From Garcia nutans (lineage: Eukaryota; Streptophyta; Magnoliopsida; Malpighiales; Euphorbiaceae), in assembly GCA_947685225.1 (NCBI GenBank), contig CANTUV010000008.1, positions 44,327,501 to 44,391,500 of the forward strand: 64,000 bases of DNA. The letters run 5' to 3'. The notes below the pieces were generated by a model, which had not been told where the DNA came from, made no database searches, and saw nothing but the letters and a program-made list of their open reading frames with translations. Below are positions 49,202 through 60,257 of this stretch, piece by piece. A program made the position numbers and the translations under genes. Position 1 is the stretch's first letter. The number at the start of each line of letters is the position of its first letter.

Positions 49202-50938
49202 TGTTGTGCTCTAATAAACACTACAAAAGCTACACTCGTAAGTATACGAGGCTGCTGTAGTATTTTGGTGAGCACCTCAAGGCTGTCTCACAAGGAAGCT
49301 AGATAAGCTAATTATTTATCAAATCGTAATAAACAAATTATCAATTAATAATTTTTGATTTATAAAATTAAATTGCTGAACAACTAACAAAAACATAAAG
49401 GAATTGAATTTATAAAAATGAAAGAAAACTAAACAAATATATTGATTCACTTAATAGAAAAGTCTAGGGTTTTCACTTCTCTACTAATTTATATGTATGA
49501 ACGGCTATTCCTCTCAACTGACTTAATTTCAAAGATCAGATTTCAAGCAACTTAATTAATCAAATCAAGGAAATAAGCTCTCGCATTCAAACCTTTTTCA
49601 ATTAATCTTACTGCAATCAAAATGATCCTTTCCTTAGGTTTATATTTCTAATTCACCTAAGTCCCTAATTAAATTATTCCAGTATTAGATTTCATTTCTC
49701 AATCCTTCATCTAAATACCTAAATCACATAATTGGTAGCCAATCAATTATATATTAACCTTATTCCATTCAATTAAGGATAAAAGAAATAAATCAGTTAA
49801 GAGCAATAACCATTTCATGCAATCATAGTAGATCCATACAAATCTTAGACTAGATCAAAATTAGTTCATAGGAATGCTATGAAACAAATTCATCTCATTA
49901 AAATTCAAAGAAATTAATTTATACATTAGAGAATTCATAAATACAATTTCAATGAAACTTAAGAGATAGAGTTAAAGAACAAAACCCAATTACAATCTTC
50001 CTTTGGCTTCTGAAGAATCTCTTGCTCAGATATTTGCTAAAAGAATAATGCAATGGCTAAGACTAATTTGATCTATAGTGTTTGAATGGAAGTGAAATCA
50101 ATCTTCTATGGTTTTATTGTTTCAGAGAAAAACTCTCAGAGAAAAGTAAAGAACGACTCAAAGAATGTGTAGTCCGCCTCTTACCCTAATCTTAACTATT
50201 TATACAATTCCTTGGCTAAAAATCCGTGCATTTTTTCTTTCTTTGATCTCATGAGGTAACACGGCCAAGCTTGTGGCCGTGTCACCTGGGTGTGTCAGCT
50301 TCTGTTTCTCCTTGCTCTTCTTTGTTCTTTGGAGATGGGAGTGACATGGCCAAGCCACTGGCTGTGTCTTGGCCGTGTCTTCTGGGTGTGTCATCTTCTA
50401 TTTCTTTCCTTTGGTTCTTCCTTATTCCTTGGCTTAGGATGGAACACGGCCAAGCTTGTGGCTGTGTCACCTGCCAGTGTCAGCTTCTGCCAAATTTTCC
50501 TTTCTTTCTTGGTTTCCTTGGTTTTGCCCTTTAGGTGAGACACGGCCAGTGGCTTGGCAGTGTCTCCTAGCCTTGTCAAGTTCTGCCAAAATCTCTTTGA
50601 GGATACACGGCCAAGCTTGATTTGGCTTGGCCATGTCTTGCTTGATTCATGCTCTTCTTTCTTTGTTTTGATCTTCCAAGGGAGTTTTTTGCACTTTAAC
50701 CTAAAACAAACACTTAAAACAAAATTTAAACAAGAAATCAAATGAAACATTAACTAAAAATACAAAAACATCATACTAAAAACTAGTACAAAAATTATCT
50801 AAACACTGGGATAAATTAAAAACTACCAAATTGCATGAAATCACTAAATAAACAGATTAAAACTACCAAAATGCACGAAGAAAACAATAATTATCATAAT
50901 AAATAAATAGCAATTTGAGGACAAAAACTAATAAAACA
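49202..50938 (-). repeat. 5' LTR of the Athila-like element
   Basis: 1,737 bases, uninterrupted; it defines the original order of the split 3' LTR. It carries a CACGGCC array at about 50255-50640, shorter than in the 3' LTR. Frames 50200-50750 read through this array and are not genes. Confidence 0.88.
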
Positions 50939-51151
50939 TATATATATATATTTGTGTAATTTTATACAAATTCTATAATTCTAGGACTGGTATCGAATTG
51001 GGTTATAAAGATTACAGGCTAGATAAGATTGGAGCAATTGCAAACTCTAAAAAATGAATTGACAAGGAAATATGAAATTCTTTTTTTGTTAATCAAAAGA
51101 GAAATTTCATTAAAAAAAACAATGGGGAAACAACCTACATGATGGATTTTT
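50939..51151. other. spacer between Athila and a solo LTR
   Basis: Starts with the TATAT duplication and ends with TTTTT, the left duplication of the next solo LTR. Nothing else is seen. Confidence 0.6.
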
Positions 51152-53620
51152 TGTAATATCCCAAAATATACCCTAGATGTTTTGGGTTTTATTATTAATT
51201 TAATTGGATTTATTGTATATGTTTTATTGGAAGAGAAAAAGGGTTTTTAAAGGGAGTGTATATGTGATGTATATTAGAATATATATAACATATACCAAAG
51301 TCAATGGATAGTTTAAGAATGGAGTTAGTGGAAGAAGATATTTGTTGTGTTTGTGTTAATAATTAATTATTAAGGAAATTAATGAATGGAGGAGGTTTAT
51401 TTGAATTGTTTAATATTTTTAATTGCTTGGTTGAGAGGATTTTAAGAAAAGAGGTGTTGACTTGGAGTTTCTCTTTCTTCTTTCTTTCTTCTTGTCGTGA
51501 ATCATTTTCTCCTTCTCCTTCCTTTGTTTTGTTTGGCCAGACAACAAAGAAATAAGAGAACAAGAAAAGATTTTTTATCTTCCAACTCAAGATCTAAGGA
51601 AGCTTTCAAGAGATTAAGTGGAAAGTCAAGAGATTTCTTCATCCTTGGTAAGTTCCCCACTTGATCCTTTGATTTCTTTGAGTTTTTGAGTTGAGTTTGT
51701 GGATGGTTTGTGAATATGTTGTTTAAGATGGGTTTAAGGGTGTTTGGGTAACTGATTTTCTTGTTTTTGGGGATGGTTTGAAGGAAAGAGTAACTTGTTG
51801 AAAGTGATTGTTTTGAGGTTGTGTTTTAGGTTTGTGTTGATGATTTTTTATTTGAGATTTGAAGAATGTTTTAGTTGTTTTGGTGTTTTTGTGAGTTTAT
51901 TATGGTTTTTGGGTATGTTGAGATGAGTTTGGTTGAAGTGGATTTTGGTGAAAGGAAGTGTTTTGTTGGTTGTGGTGTTGTCTTGGCCGGAATCTGGGTT
52001 TTTGGCCTGACACGCCCAGGAGCACGTCCAGGTCCTTAGGCGTGTCAATTGTTCTGAGTGGCAGTAGGTGTGACACGGCCATTAACACGCCCGTGTTGTT
52101 GAGCGTGTCATAGCTACTGTGAGTTTTGAGAATTTACACGGCCATGAGCATGCTCATGATGTTGGACGTGTCGTTATTTCTGAGAGACAGAATGTATTAC
52201 ACGCCCAGTGACACGCCCGTGGTTCTGAGCGTGTAAATGTTTCTGTGTTGTGGAGTTAGGGCACGGTCAGGGACATGCCCGTGTGTGTGAGCGTGTCAAG
52301 TTTAGAGTTTGCCCTAGTTGATTCTTAACCTTTTTATCTCATGAGAGTTTCCTCATTCTTTTGGAATAGGTTGTGAAGAAGGTGATTTACCCTAACTCAA
52401 GTGGTGATAGATTCTTGAAAGGTAAGTGTTTAGAGTTGTGTGGGTCACATTTGAGATAAGTTTATACTACATTATTGCATACATTCATATGATATTGAGA
52501 ATTGAGACATAATTGGTTATATGTTGTGATGAGCATGTAAAATATGTGATAATGCCATTGATTATATCCATGTGAATAATGAATTAATTAATGAGATGAT
52601 TGAGATATGTTTGTTTATATGATGATGAAATGTGAAAGATATGAGGCCATGAGTGTTGGCTATGAGTATGGAAATGAAATGTAAAGTGAATTGAGAAAGA
52701 GATTGATAAAGAGATAAATGAAATAATTGTATGTCTAATATGTTTATTCAATTTTCAGAGTTCTGAGTTTGGCGGCATGCCTATGAATAACTGGATAGGT
52801 GAAATGACCGGGTCGTAAACCGAATCCAGTTGATAAATGTGAAATGTGATGTTTTTGGGGTGAAATGACCGGGTCGTAAACCTCAAAAACATATTATTGA
52901 AACTAGATTGAGTGAAATGACCGGGTCGTAAACTCAAATCTAGTTGATTATCCATGGATATATATATATATATATATATATTGCCTACGGGGCTAGACAC
53001 AAGGTGTCAATATGGACCAAAGCAGTAACTCTGAACTTTGAATAACATATTAGTGAGTTTTGGGCCCGTGTCTGTCTTAATTGTAATATGTGATTTACGA
53101 ATGAAGAAACAATTGAATAATAAGATCTAATATATAATTATGAAATGTGATATGATTGTGTATGGTTTATGAAGTGTATAATGGTGACATGTGCATCGCA
53201 TTAAAACATCATGGTTGTATTAGTTGCACTACTGAGCTGTTAGCTCAGCGCGATTGTGGTTCATCGCGCAGGTAACAGGGTTGAACCTGAGAGTTCTTCG
53301 AGACCAAGTGAGTCTAGTCACTGAAGAGTTGAGTTTGGACTTAAAGATCAGAGAAGAGCTGCCAATCATGTATATATTTCATGTCTTGTAAATTTGGATC
53401 TTAATGTATTTGTATTTAAAAATATTTGATTTATTTCCGCTGCTTTTTAAATGAATATTTTATCTTTTATCATTTAATTTAAATGATTTAAATTTGGTTA
53501 TGTTTTTAAAAAGGGGATGTGTCATTTGTTAATTATAACGTGGCATTTCTATATTCAGTATACGTATATTACGATCGTATAAGCATGCTGTGTACGTATA
53601 CGGGGTATAGGGGTGTTACA
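51152..53620 (+). mobile_element. solo LTR, TGTAATATCC type, cacgccc subfamily
   Basis: TGTAATATCC to GGGTGTTACA, with TTTTT on both sides (51147-51151, 53621-53625). It is a sister of 20037-22617: same CACGCCC/GCGTGTC array (51990-52300), the GGTCGTAAAC repeats (52800-52940), and a double stem-loop at 53233-53269 in which the first stem has changed on both sides. No internal region adjoins it. Confidence 0.88.
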
Positions 53621-54342
53621 TTTTTAACATCTAGAAATTAGATGCAAAAACCTTACCTTAACATATCTAGATTATGTGGAAAAGAAAACCTTACAAAGAT
53701 CAACAGAAATATTGAGGAAAGAAAAAATGTCATATAACTAACATTCGATGGCACTTCAGGAGCAACTTCCATAAAACCATGGCTTGGGAGTTAGCCAAAA
53801 AAAATTGTGGGGGTGATCTGAGAACCAAAAGAAAGCCATCACTTTTTCAAAATCATTGATTTACTGTTAGCAGTAGTTTCACTTTGAATAGGAGTGAAAA
53901 TATCAGCTGGCATGATCCTCTAAATTTTTTCTTAGTTTTCTTTCCAAACAAATAGATTTGGCCGACAAAAACCAATCACCATGAAGGTGGAGTACAAAAT
54001 TTGGCCATTTAAAGGCCAGATTTAACAAATAACCATAGAAAATCATAGAAATAAAAAGAAATAAAAAATAAAAAAAATAGATGGTAGATCTAGGGCTACT
54101 GCCAGCCAGAAGGCTAATAGTAATCCTAGATCTAAGAAAGTAAAAGAATAAGTCTCACACAAAGGGAGAGGGAGAAAAACTTCGGGGAAAAGGTGAAAAG
54201 ATAGTAGGCGTATGTGGGAAATATGTACTTTCACTTCTTATTTGTTTATGTTCAAAGAGATGGGAAAGAGTGTGTAAAGAAGACATGTGAGGGCAGAGAA
54301 GAGTACTTTAGGTAGGGATGGGCATTAATCAACAGACCAAAT
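53621..54342. other. spacer, nothing recognised
   Basis: I see no gene or repeat partner. The hydrophobic minus-strand frame at 54043-54234 has no support. Confidence 0.5.
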
Positions 54343-55336
54343 TGTAACACCCTAATACCCTAAATAGGTATAATATATACACCTCGTATATATAAAATAC
54401 ATATCTAAAATACAAAGGTACTATAATAAATACATATAATTACCCTTACATTAATATTAAAAATAATTTATAAATTTATAAAAGAAATACTCATCAACAC
54501 AAACACGTCCTCACTACTTATTCAAAAATCTCATACCCAAAACATTACTTATGAAATTTACATACATTTAAAACATTACTAGTCTTATTTATATAAATAC
54601 ATCATTTTCTCAAAACTAATTTAAAGTGCTTAAATCTCAAGTAAGATGTATAAAAATCAAAGTATATTATAGTAAAAATTATACATGAATGCAATCCTGG
54701 CACTGTTGATCTTATGGAAAAACAGGTACTCCAATCTCCACCTCAATCTGGACTGCTCTGCTCTGCAGTCCTCTCACATATGCGATACAACTAATCGCGC
54801 TAAGTATATAGCTTAGTAACACATATTTAATAATAATAAACATTTATAATCAATATTCAATTACAAACTGTAATAATCTTTGCTTCTTCATCAACTCACA
54901 CTACTCATCACATGTCATATCACACACACACACAAACATACGACCTAGCATTCCAAATAAAGTGACCCAAAGGTCTGACACCGGAGATACAGTGTCACAT
55001 ATCACCTATAGGTTGTCCCCTATCGACATCGAAGGCAAGTGTCAGATATCATCTTAAGGCCGCCTCCTTTTGACACTGAGGGCAAAGTGTCAAATATATC
55101 ACCCGAAGGCCACCCTTTATCAACACTGGAGACAAGGTGTCTATTATCACCCAAAGGTCGAATCTTAGCAAATATGTACTCAACCAAAGGCATAACAATC
55201 AACGTGACATACTATTTATACATTACACATTTAACACATTTCTATACCTTTTCTCAGTTTCCACACATTTTTCGTAATCACATGCAAATTTCCAACTCAA
55301 AATTAAATGACACAACTGTACAGATCTAGAAGCTAC
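54343..55336 (-). repeat. 3' part of a TGTAACACC-type LTR, minus orientation, interrupted
   Basis: On the plus strand it opens TGTAACACCCTAATACCC, the complement of the GGGTGTTACA end. The double stem-loop appears at 54782-54817 in weaker form. Repeats of CCAAAGGTC and GTGTCA (54960-55160) correspond to the GGTCGTAAGCC region of sister LTRs. It stops at the Tat-like LTR at 55337, whose element seems to have inserted here. The 5' part was not found to the right. Confidence 0.6.
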
Positions 55337-57345
55337 TATAGACCCTTAAATTTGGGCCAGTTTAAATTTAGGAAGCTTATCTTAGTCAATTATAATTTTA
55401 AAGAGAATAAATTTAATTTTAAAGCTTGAAATTAAACTAGTCCAACTCATAAAAACCTAAATTAAATTTGTGAAACAGGTTCGGTCTGAATATTAAATAG
55501 TTTGCAATCTATTTGAGTCGGAGTGGGTCCAGGTCAACATGAGCTAGTGTCCATGTCAATTTGGACTCTACAAATCGATATGAGTTGGATCCATGTCGAC
55601 TTAGACACTCTAAATCGACATGAATCCTAATTTGGAAAATATTTAGTTGATTTAAGATTCCTAGTTGTGTTTGACTTTGGGACCAGGGAACCCTAATTGC
55701 CACATTATAAATAAATGGGGCTTAAACGATAGCGGGGGACTTTTAGCAGCTGAATTATCATAGACACAATAGCAAAAACAAAAACAAAGTTCAGTCAGAG
55801 GCAGTAGCAACACTAAAAGGCAATTTACGATCAACACCGAGCAATCAATACACCTTTCTCAGCCAAAACTTTGGATTAGTGCAGGCAGAAGCTTGGACCA
55901 ACATATTTAATTAGGTGGAGCCTTCAACGTAGGTTTTGTTTTCTAAATTTAATTTATTTAAACGTTCAAGTAGATATGCTTTTCCTTTAAACATTGAATG
56001 TCATGAGTTATTTTAATCCAGTAGCTAATTTATGATAGCATTAAACATTTTTTATTATTATTGATTAGTCCAGTAGTTAATTAATTTAGCTTATGATTTT
56101 GCATAAACCTTAATAACAATGTTAACCTAACCAAATTGATACACTCTCTTATAGTAGCTGATTATTCCTTGTCCAGCAACTCATTCTTTTGGCTTTAATT
56201 CACATAAAACATTTAGTAGCTTATTTAGTTATCGGACAATAAATTTGTTGGCTTGTATTCATTTTATTTTGAGCATCCAGTAGCTTAATTTCATCCAAGA
56301 CCCTAGTTTAATTTCCCTAAACCCTATTTACATGTTTTGATAACCAAATTCTCAAATTGTATTTTAAAAACCCTAAAATCCCTTATTTAATTCTAAAACC
56401 CTAATATTATTATCTAAACCCTAAAACCCTAGTTTTCAAATTAAAACCCTAGACTTCTATTCGAAACCCTAATTTCCAAACCAAAACCCAAATTCCCAAA
56501 CTAAAACCCTAATTTTTCATCTAAAACCCTAATTTTGTTTCCAAACCCTAAAACCATGTTTTTGATCTCTATAAACCCAAATTTAATATGTGAACCCTAA
56601 TTTTGTATATTTAATGCTTTAAACCCTATTTTTTATTGTTTAATTTATTATGTACTTGTGATGGATGATTTATTTTATTTGGTTTATAATGGGAGATTTG
56701 CTTTTAATTGTTATAAATCTTTTAAATGGCTTGATTTACTTGGTTAATTATTTTAATATTGATTATTTTAATTTTAAGGATGTAAGAGGTATGTTTCCAC
56801 TTTGTGGGTACCTCATTAGTTCAATGTAATTTAATTTATTTTGAGTTTTGGTTTAACGTAAAGGACATGTTTCCACCAAATGATAGGTGTCTATTTTATT
56901 TAGTTTTGGACATTGGACATGGTTGTAAGGGTATGTTTCCATCTTGTATGGGTGCCAATTTTATTTGCTTGTTTGAACCTTCTTTACTTTAATACAATGA
57001 ATGATTATTTATTTTAAATTGCATGTAGTATGGATAATATTATATATTTAAGAATTTAATAATATTTAGACCTGAAAAGGAGGTCGGTTCCAATGAACCA
57101 GATGTTATGGTGGCGTTGGATCATTCTCACCTTCCCCATACGTACACAACTTTCTAAACCCATTAGTGGGTTGGGAATTCCTTAGAAATGGAGTCATCCA
57201 TCCCTTTCTTTTTCACGGCCTATCTGGGTGGCAACTTTATTTTTCTCCTAGTTTAGGCTCATGTTCTCTAAGACCCTGAGCCTAATAGTGACGAAGTTGC
57301 AAGAACCATTCCACATGGGAGTGGGGTCGAAAAACCCCGCTCACA
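55337..57345 (+). repeat. 5' LTR of the second gag-only element
   Basis: 2,009 bases from TATAGACCC (a changed TGTAGACCC) to GCTCACA. It has U3 ATCGATATG/CATGTCGA units (55510-55625), a cluster of about ten AAACCCTAA-like motifs (56310-56640), and the conserved R/U5 block (57070-57345). It is adjacent to the primer-binding site. Confidence 0.85.
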
Positions 57346-57346
57346 G

Positions 57347-57365
57347 TGGCGACTCCCCTAGGGAT
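57347..57365 (+). other. primer-binding site
   Basis: TGGCGACTCCCCTAGGGAT, one base after the LTR. It is of the same type as in the first gag-only element. Confidence 0.8.
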
Positions 57366-57463
57366 GAGAGAAGTTAATTTTGTTGGATTTTATATTATTT
57401 TATTCTTTTTTATTATGATATTGTCCATTACATCATCTAGATTGTATTGTGTACATGAGTTAG

Positions 57464-57682
57464 GATACCCGTGTAACTCGTGTTTTATTAAATAAGGGAT
57501 ATCATACTTTCACTCAAGGTATGGAGATCGAGCATGGCATAACCACTTATGGCCTTGTACCTTTTGGTATATACTTGCTATGGGAGCCTAAACTTTTCAA
57601 TCCAAAGACTAAAGCTCATGTAATTGGTCTAGTTACTTTCCTTGGATTTTTACCCAAATGCTTATTGTTTGACTATGATTGA
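57464..57682 (+). CDS. conserved leader ORF, unknown function
   Basis: Counterpart of 7158-7391. The open frame starts after a TAG at 57461-57463; the first in-frame ATG is 57521, giving 53 residues beginning MEIEHGITT. Key matches are TFTQGMEIEH, GLVPFGIYLL and TKAHVIGL. Both copies end three codons after the shared LLFD. No known domain is seen. It could be a small protein, an upstream ORF that tunes gag translation, or a remnant of a longer ORF1. Confidence 0.4.
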   Translation, partial: DTRVTRVLLNKGYHTFTQGMEIEHGITTYGLVPFGIYLLWEPKLFNPKTKAHVIGLVTFLGFLPKCLLFDYD

Positions 57683-58388
57683 TATATCTTGGTTTTAACC
57701 ATGGCTTATTTGGTTTGTTCTTTTTATAATATGACCTAATTATATTATAAGCTCAAAATATTTTTACTCCTTTTAAATCCAAAAGACCAAAACTATTTTC
57801 AAAATTTTCAAAATGGTCTTTGGACATAAAACTTTTCTAAAATGGGTCAAAGATTCTTTTCTACCTCATGGCCCAAGTACAAATCCCGATATTCATTTTT
57901 TAAACAAACCTTTTTTACAATGGGCTTTGACACAAAATTATTTTTCACTTTATTTCAAATTACAATTTTTCTTAACCTTCTTCTTAAATGAGCTTACAAC
58001 TATTTAGGTCAATTATGGAATACTAAAAATCAATTGTGGGCCTAATTTATACCAAAAAATTTTAATCATGGGCTTGTTTATAGCATGAATCATTAGTTGT
58101 TTTTCCAAGTAGAAAATCTATTTATGATAAACCCTTTAATTTAGTTTTAATCCATAATATAACATAAAAGCTATTTTTAGTTGATCTAAAGATTAAGACT
58201 TAGTCAAAGAGAATTATCAGGGACTGACTTCTATGTTTAAAAATGCAACTATTAGTTAAATCATCCGAGTGAATTTTTTAAAAAATAAGATGTCCCATGT
58301 TGATATTTTATTAACCATATACCTAAAAAAAGAGACTCTCCATTCGTGTGTAGAAGTTATAAGTTTAGAAGGAATGTCCTAATTATCT
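57683..58388 (+). other. leader between small ORF and gag
   Basis: AT-rich; it corresponds to 6539-7157. No frame is supported. Confidence 0.5.
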
Positions 58389-59955
58389 TTGTTTATCTGT
58401 TATTTATGCATCTATGCATACATATGTATATGCATTGCATTACATGGCATTGATCTTTTCTGGCTCACAGACCTAGAGCACAGCAGTTTAAGAGCTTACA
58501 ACAATCCGATCTACACCAGTGACATAGAATCCAGTAATGACTCAGTCAGTTTCTCGCCAAAAGCAATGAAACCTGAACAGATTCAGAAGATGGTGGATGA
58601 TGCAATCAGCTCCAAGATGAAAGAACTAAAGGAGGCCCTGGCTGAGACCATAAAAAGCCAGCTAGCTACACTATTGTGGAACACTGTTGAAGTATCTACT
58701 AGTACTAAGAATTAGAAATACAAGGGAAAGGCCAAGGTTGGTAAAGTGGCTATGGATGATGACAAAGTGATGATGGATGATGATGATTGGGCTCGGTATT
58801 TTCAAGATTCTCATGATAAGAAGAAAAAAGCAAAGACTGTGGTGAAGGTAACAGTGGAAAAAACTAAAACTTTAGATGTGGAAAAGATGATTACTAATGA
58901 AGAGAAGAAGTTTGAAAAGAAGCTGAAGGTTGATGAGATGTCAGAAGTAGACAAGCTGTTTGAACAAGATGAGGAAGTCCCTTATAAATTCAAGATGCCT
59001 TCCTTTGCTAAGTTCGATGAAACTAGTAATCCTATTCTACATGTCAAGCAATACATCACAACCATGCAATCTGTTAGGGCTATTAAAGCTTAAACCCTAA
59101 GGTACTTCATACTCTCATTAGGCGCTATTATGCAAAACTGGTTCAATACCTTAGAGGATAACACCCAGAAAGATTGGAATATGCTGTACAAAGCCTTTAT
59201 TCAACAGTATGGATATAATATTGAGTTGGAAGTGACCTTGATAGAGGTATAAAATATTAGACAAAAGCAAAATGAGAATTTATGTTAACTCTGTGAAGAG
59301 GTGGAGAAACAAGGTTGCACTGCTTAAAAAGAGACTAGATGAGTCCGACCAGATTCGAATGATAGTAAGGGGTGTCCCACCCAGTCTGTGTGAACAGATG
59401 TCTCACACTCTCATAAGGGATTTTACAGATCTTCTCCAAGCTGGCTTACAGATAGAAGAATAGGAACGAGAGAAGAGCCATTTTCTGAAAGAAAAAATGA
59501 GAGGGGGAATTATCAGAATACACATAATACAGTAGATGACAATAAAATTGGTCAAGCAAACAGAAGACAGATTTTAGGTCTGAGGAAACCTTTGTCTTGG
59601 GCTTTAAACAAGCTGCAGAAGAAAGGGTTATTACAGCCATTGGCTCCTCAACCTTTGTCGAATCATTTACCATCAAATTTTGATACTAAAGCCTTTTGTC
59701 AATTTCATCGGACACAAGGACATGAGGCAGACAAATGCTTGTAACTAAAGTATGAGATCCAATATTTGATTGATAGTGAAAAGTTGCCTGAGCCTGATAA
59801 ACCCAATACCAAGAGCAAACCTTTATCTAAATTTGGAAGAGTACCTCTACCAATAACCTTCATAGTAGGAGGAGGATTGGAGGAATATTTTAACTTATCC
59901 TTCTTTCAAGATGAGAGTGTAGAAGATGTGAAGAGAGAAAGGCTTGACTCAACAG
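58389..59955 (+). pseudogene. gag: gag polyprotein remnant (Tat-like), second copy
   Basis: Same order as at 4951-6538: acidic N-terminal part (PKAMKPEQIQKMVDDAIS), charged DDDD and lysine-rich stretch, gag domain (VPYKFKMPSFAKFDE, then DLLQAGLQIEE), and a zinc finger of C-x2-H-x4-H-x4-C type (CQFHRTQGHEADKC) near 59695, here intact. Stops lie at about 58713, 59091 (TAA where the sister copy has CAA), 59250, 59461 (TAG where the sister has TGG) and 59741, with a frame shift near 59275. Its stops are not at the same codons as in the first copy, so each copy died separately. Confidence 0.75.
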
Positions 59956-60257
59956 ACCTCCCTTGGCTTGAATGTTGCTTATTTTATTTTGCTTTCTTTG
60001 GTATTTTATTGGAACAATTATGTTTTTTCAAATTAAAATTGTTTGAATAAATTACATATATTAAATTTATAATTTTGTTGGCTTTTGACATTATAGTGTT
60101 TAATCAATGATGAATCTAGCTTAATATTTATAAATTAGTGTATCTATGCATGATGATTTGAATGACTTTACTAGGTGAAGGGATTGTTCTATGGTATTGA
60201 GTTGTGTATAGAGAGGGCTTCTGCATAATTACCTGCATCTAGATTTTAGTCAGTCTT
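59956..60257 (+). other. region after gag, truncated
   Basis: Homologous to the complement of about 4530-4950 (shared TCTATGCATGATGATTTGAA and TAGAGAGGGCT). It ends at a TATAACATCCC junction. Confidence 0.6.

Larger units (their letters stand above)
27952..50938 (-). mobile_element. Athila-like Ty3/gypsy retrotransposon with two nested insertions
   Basis: LTRs at both ends (TGTT...AACA), target duplication TATAT at 27947-27951 and 50939-50943, primer-binding site at 49178-49195, and gag, protease, RT, RNase H and integrase in the usual Ty3 order on the minus strand. Removing the two insertions and their duplications leaves about 10.6 kb, normal for Athila. The RT and integrase wording (for example KKSGITVVKNEKNELIPTRT) and the DLGAS protease motif match Athila from memory. 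Many frame shifts and stops show it is dead. The two LTRs differ at many sites and by indels in their palindromic arrays, so it is clearly older than the element inserted in its gag. Confidence 0.88.
55337..60257 (+). mobile_element. second gag-only Tat-like element, 3' end missing
   Basis: 5' LTR, primer-binding site, leader ORF, gag remnant, then about 300 bases homologous to the region after gag in the first element (reverse of about 4530-4800), where it stops at 60257. It has the same layout as the element at 1-9591 but opposite strand and clearly diverged, so two independent insertions share a gag-only design. No 3' LTR of the same orientation follows. Confidence 0.75.

Noticed and set aside
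56310..56640. Interstitial telomere from a chromosome fusion
   Set aside because: The motifs are degenerate, spaced by A/T-rich words and occur at the same place and sense in every Tat-like LTR.
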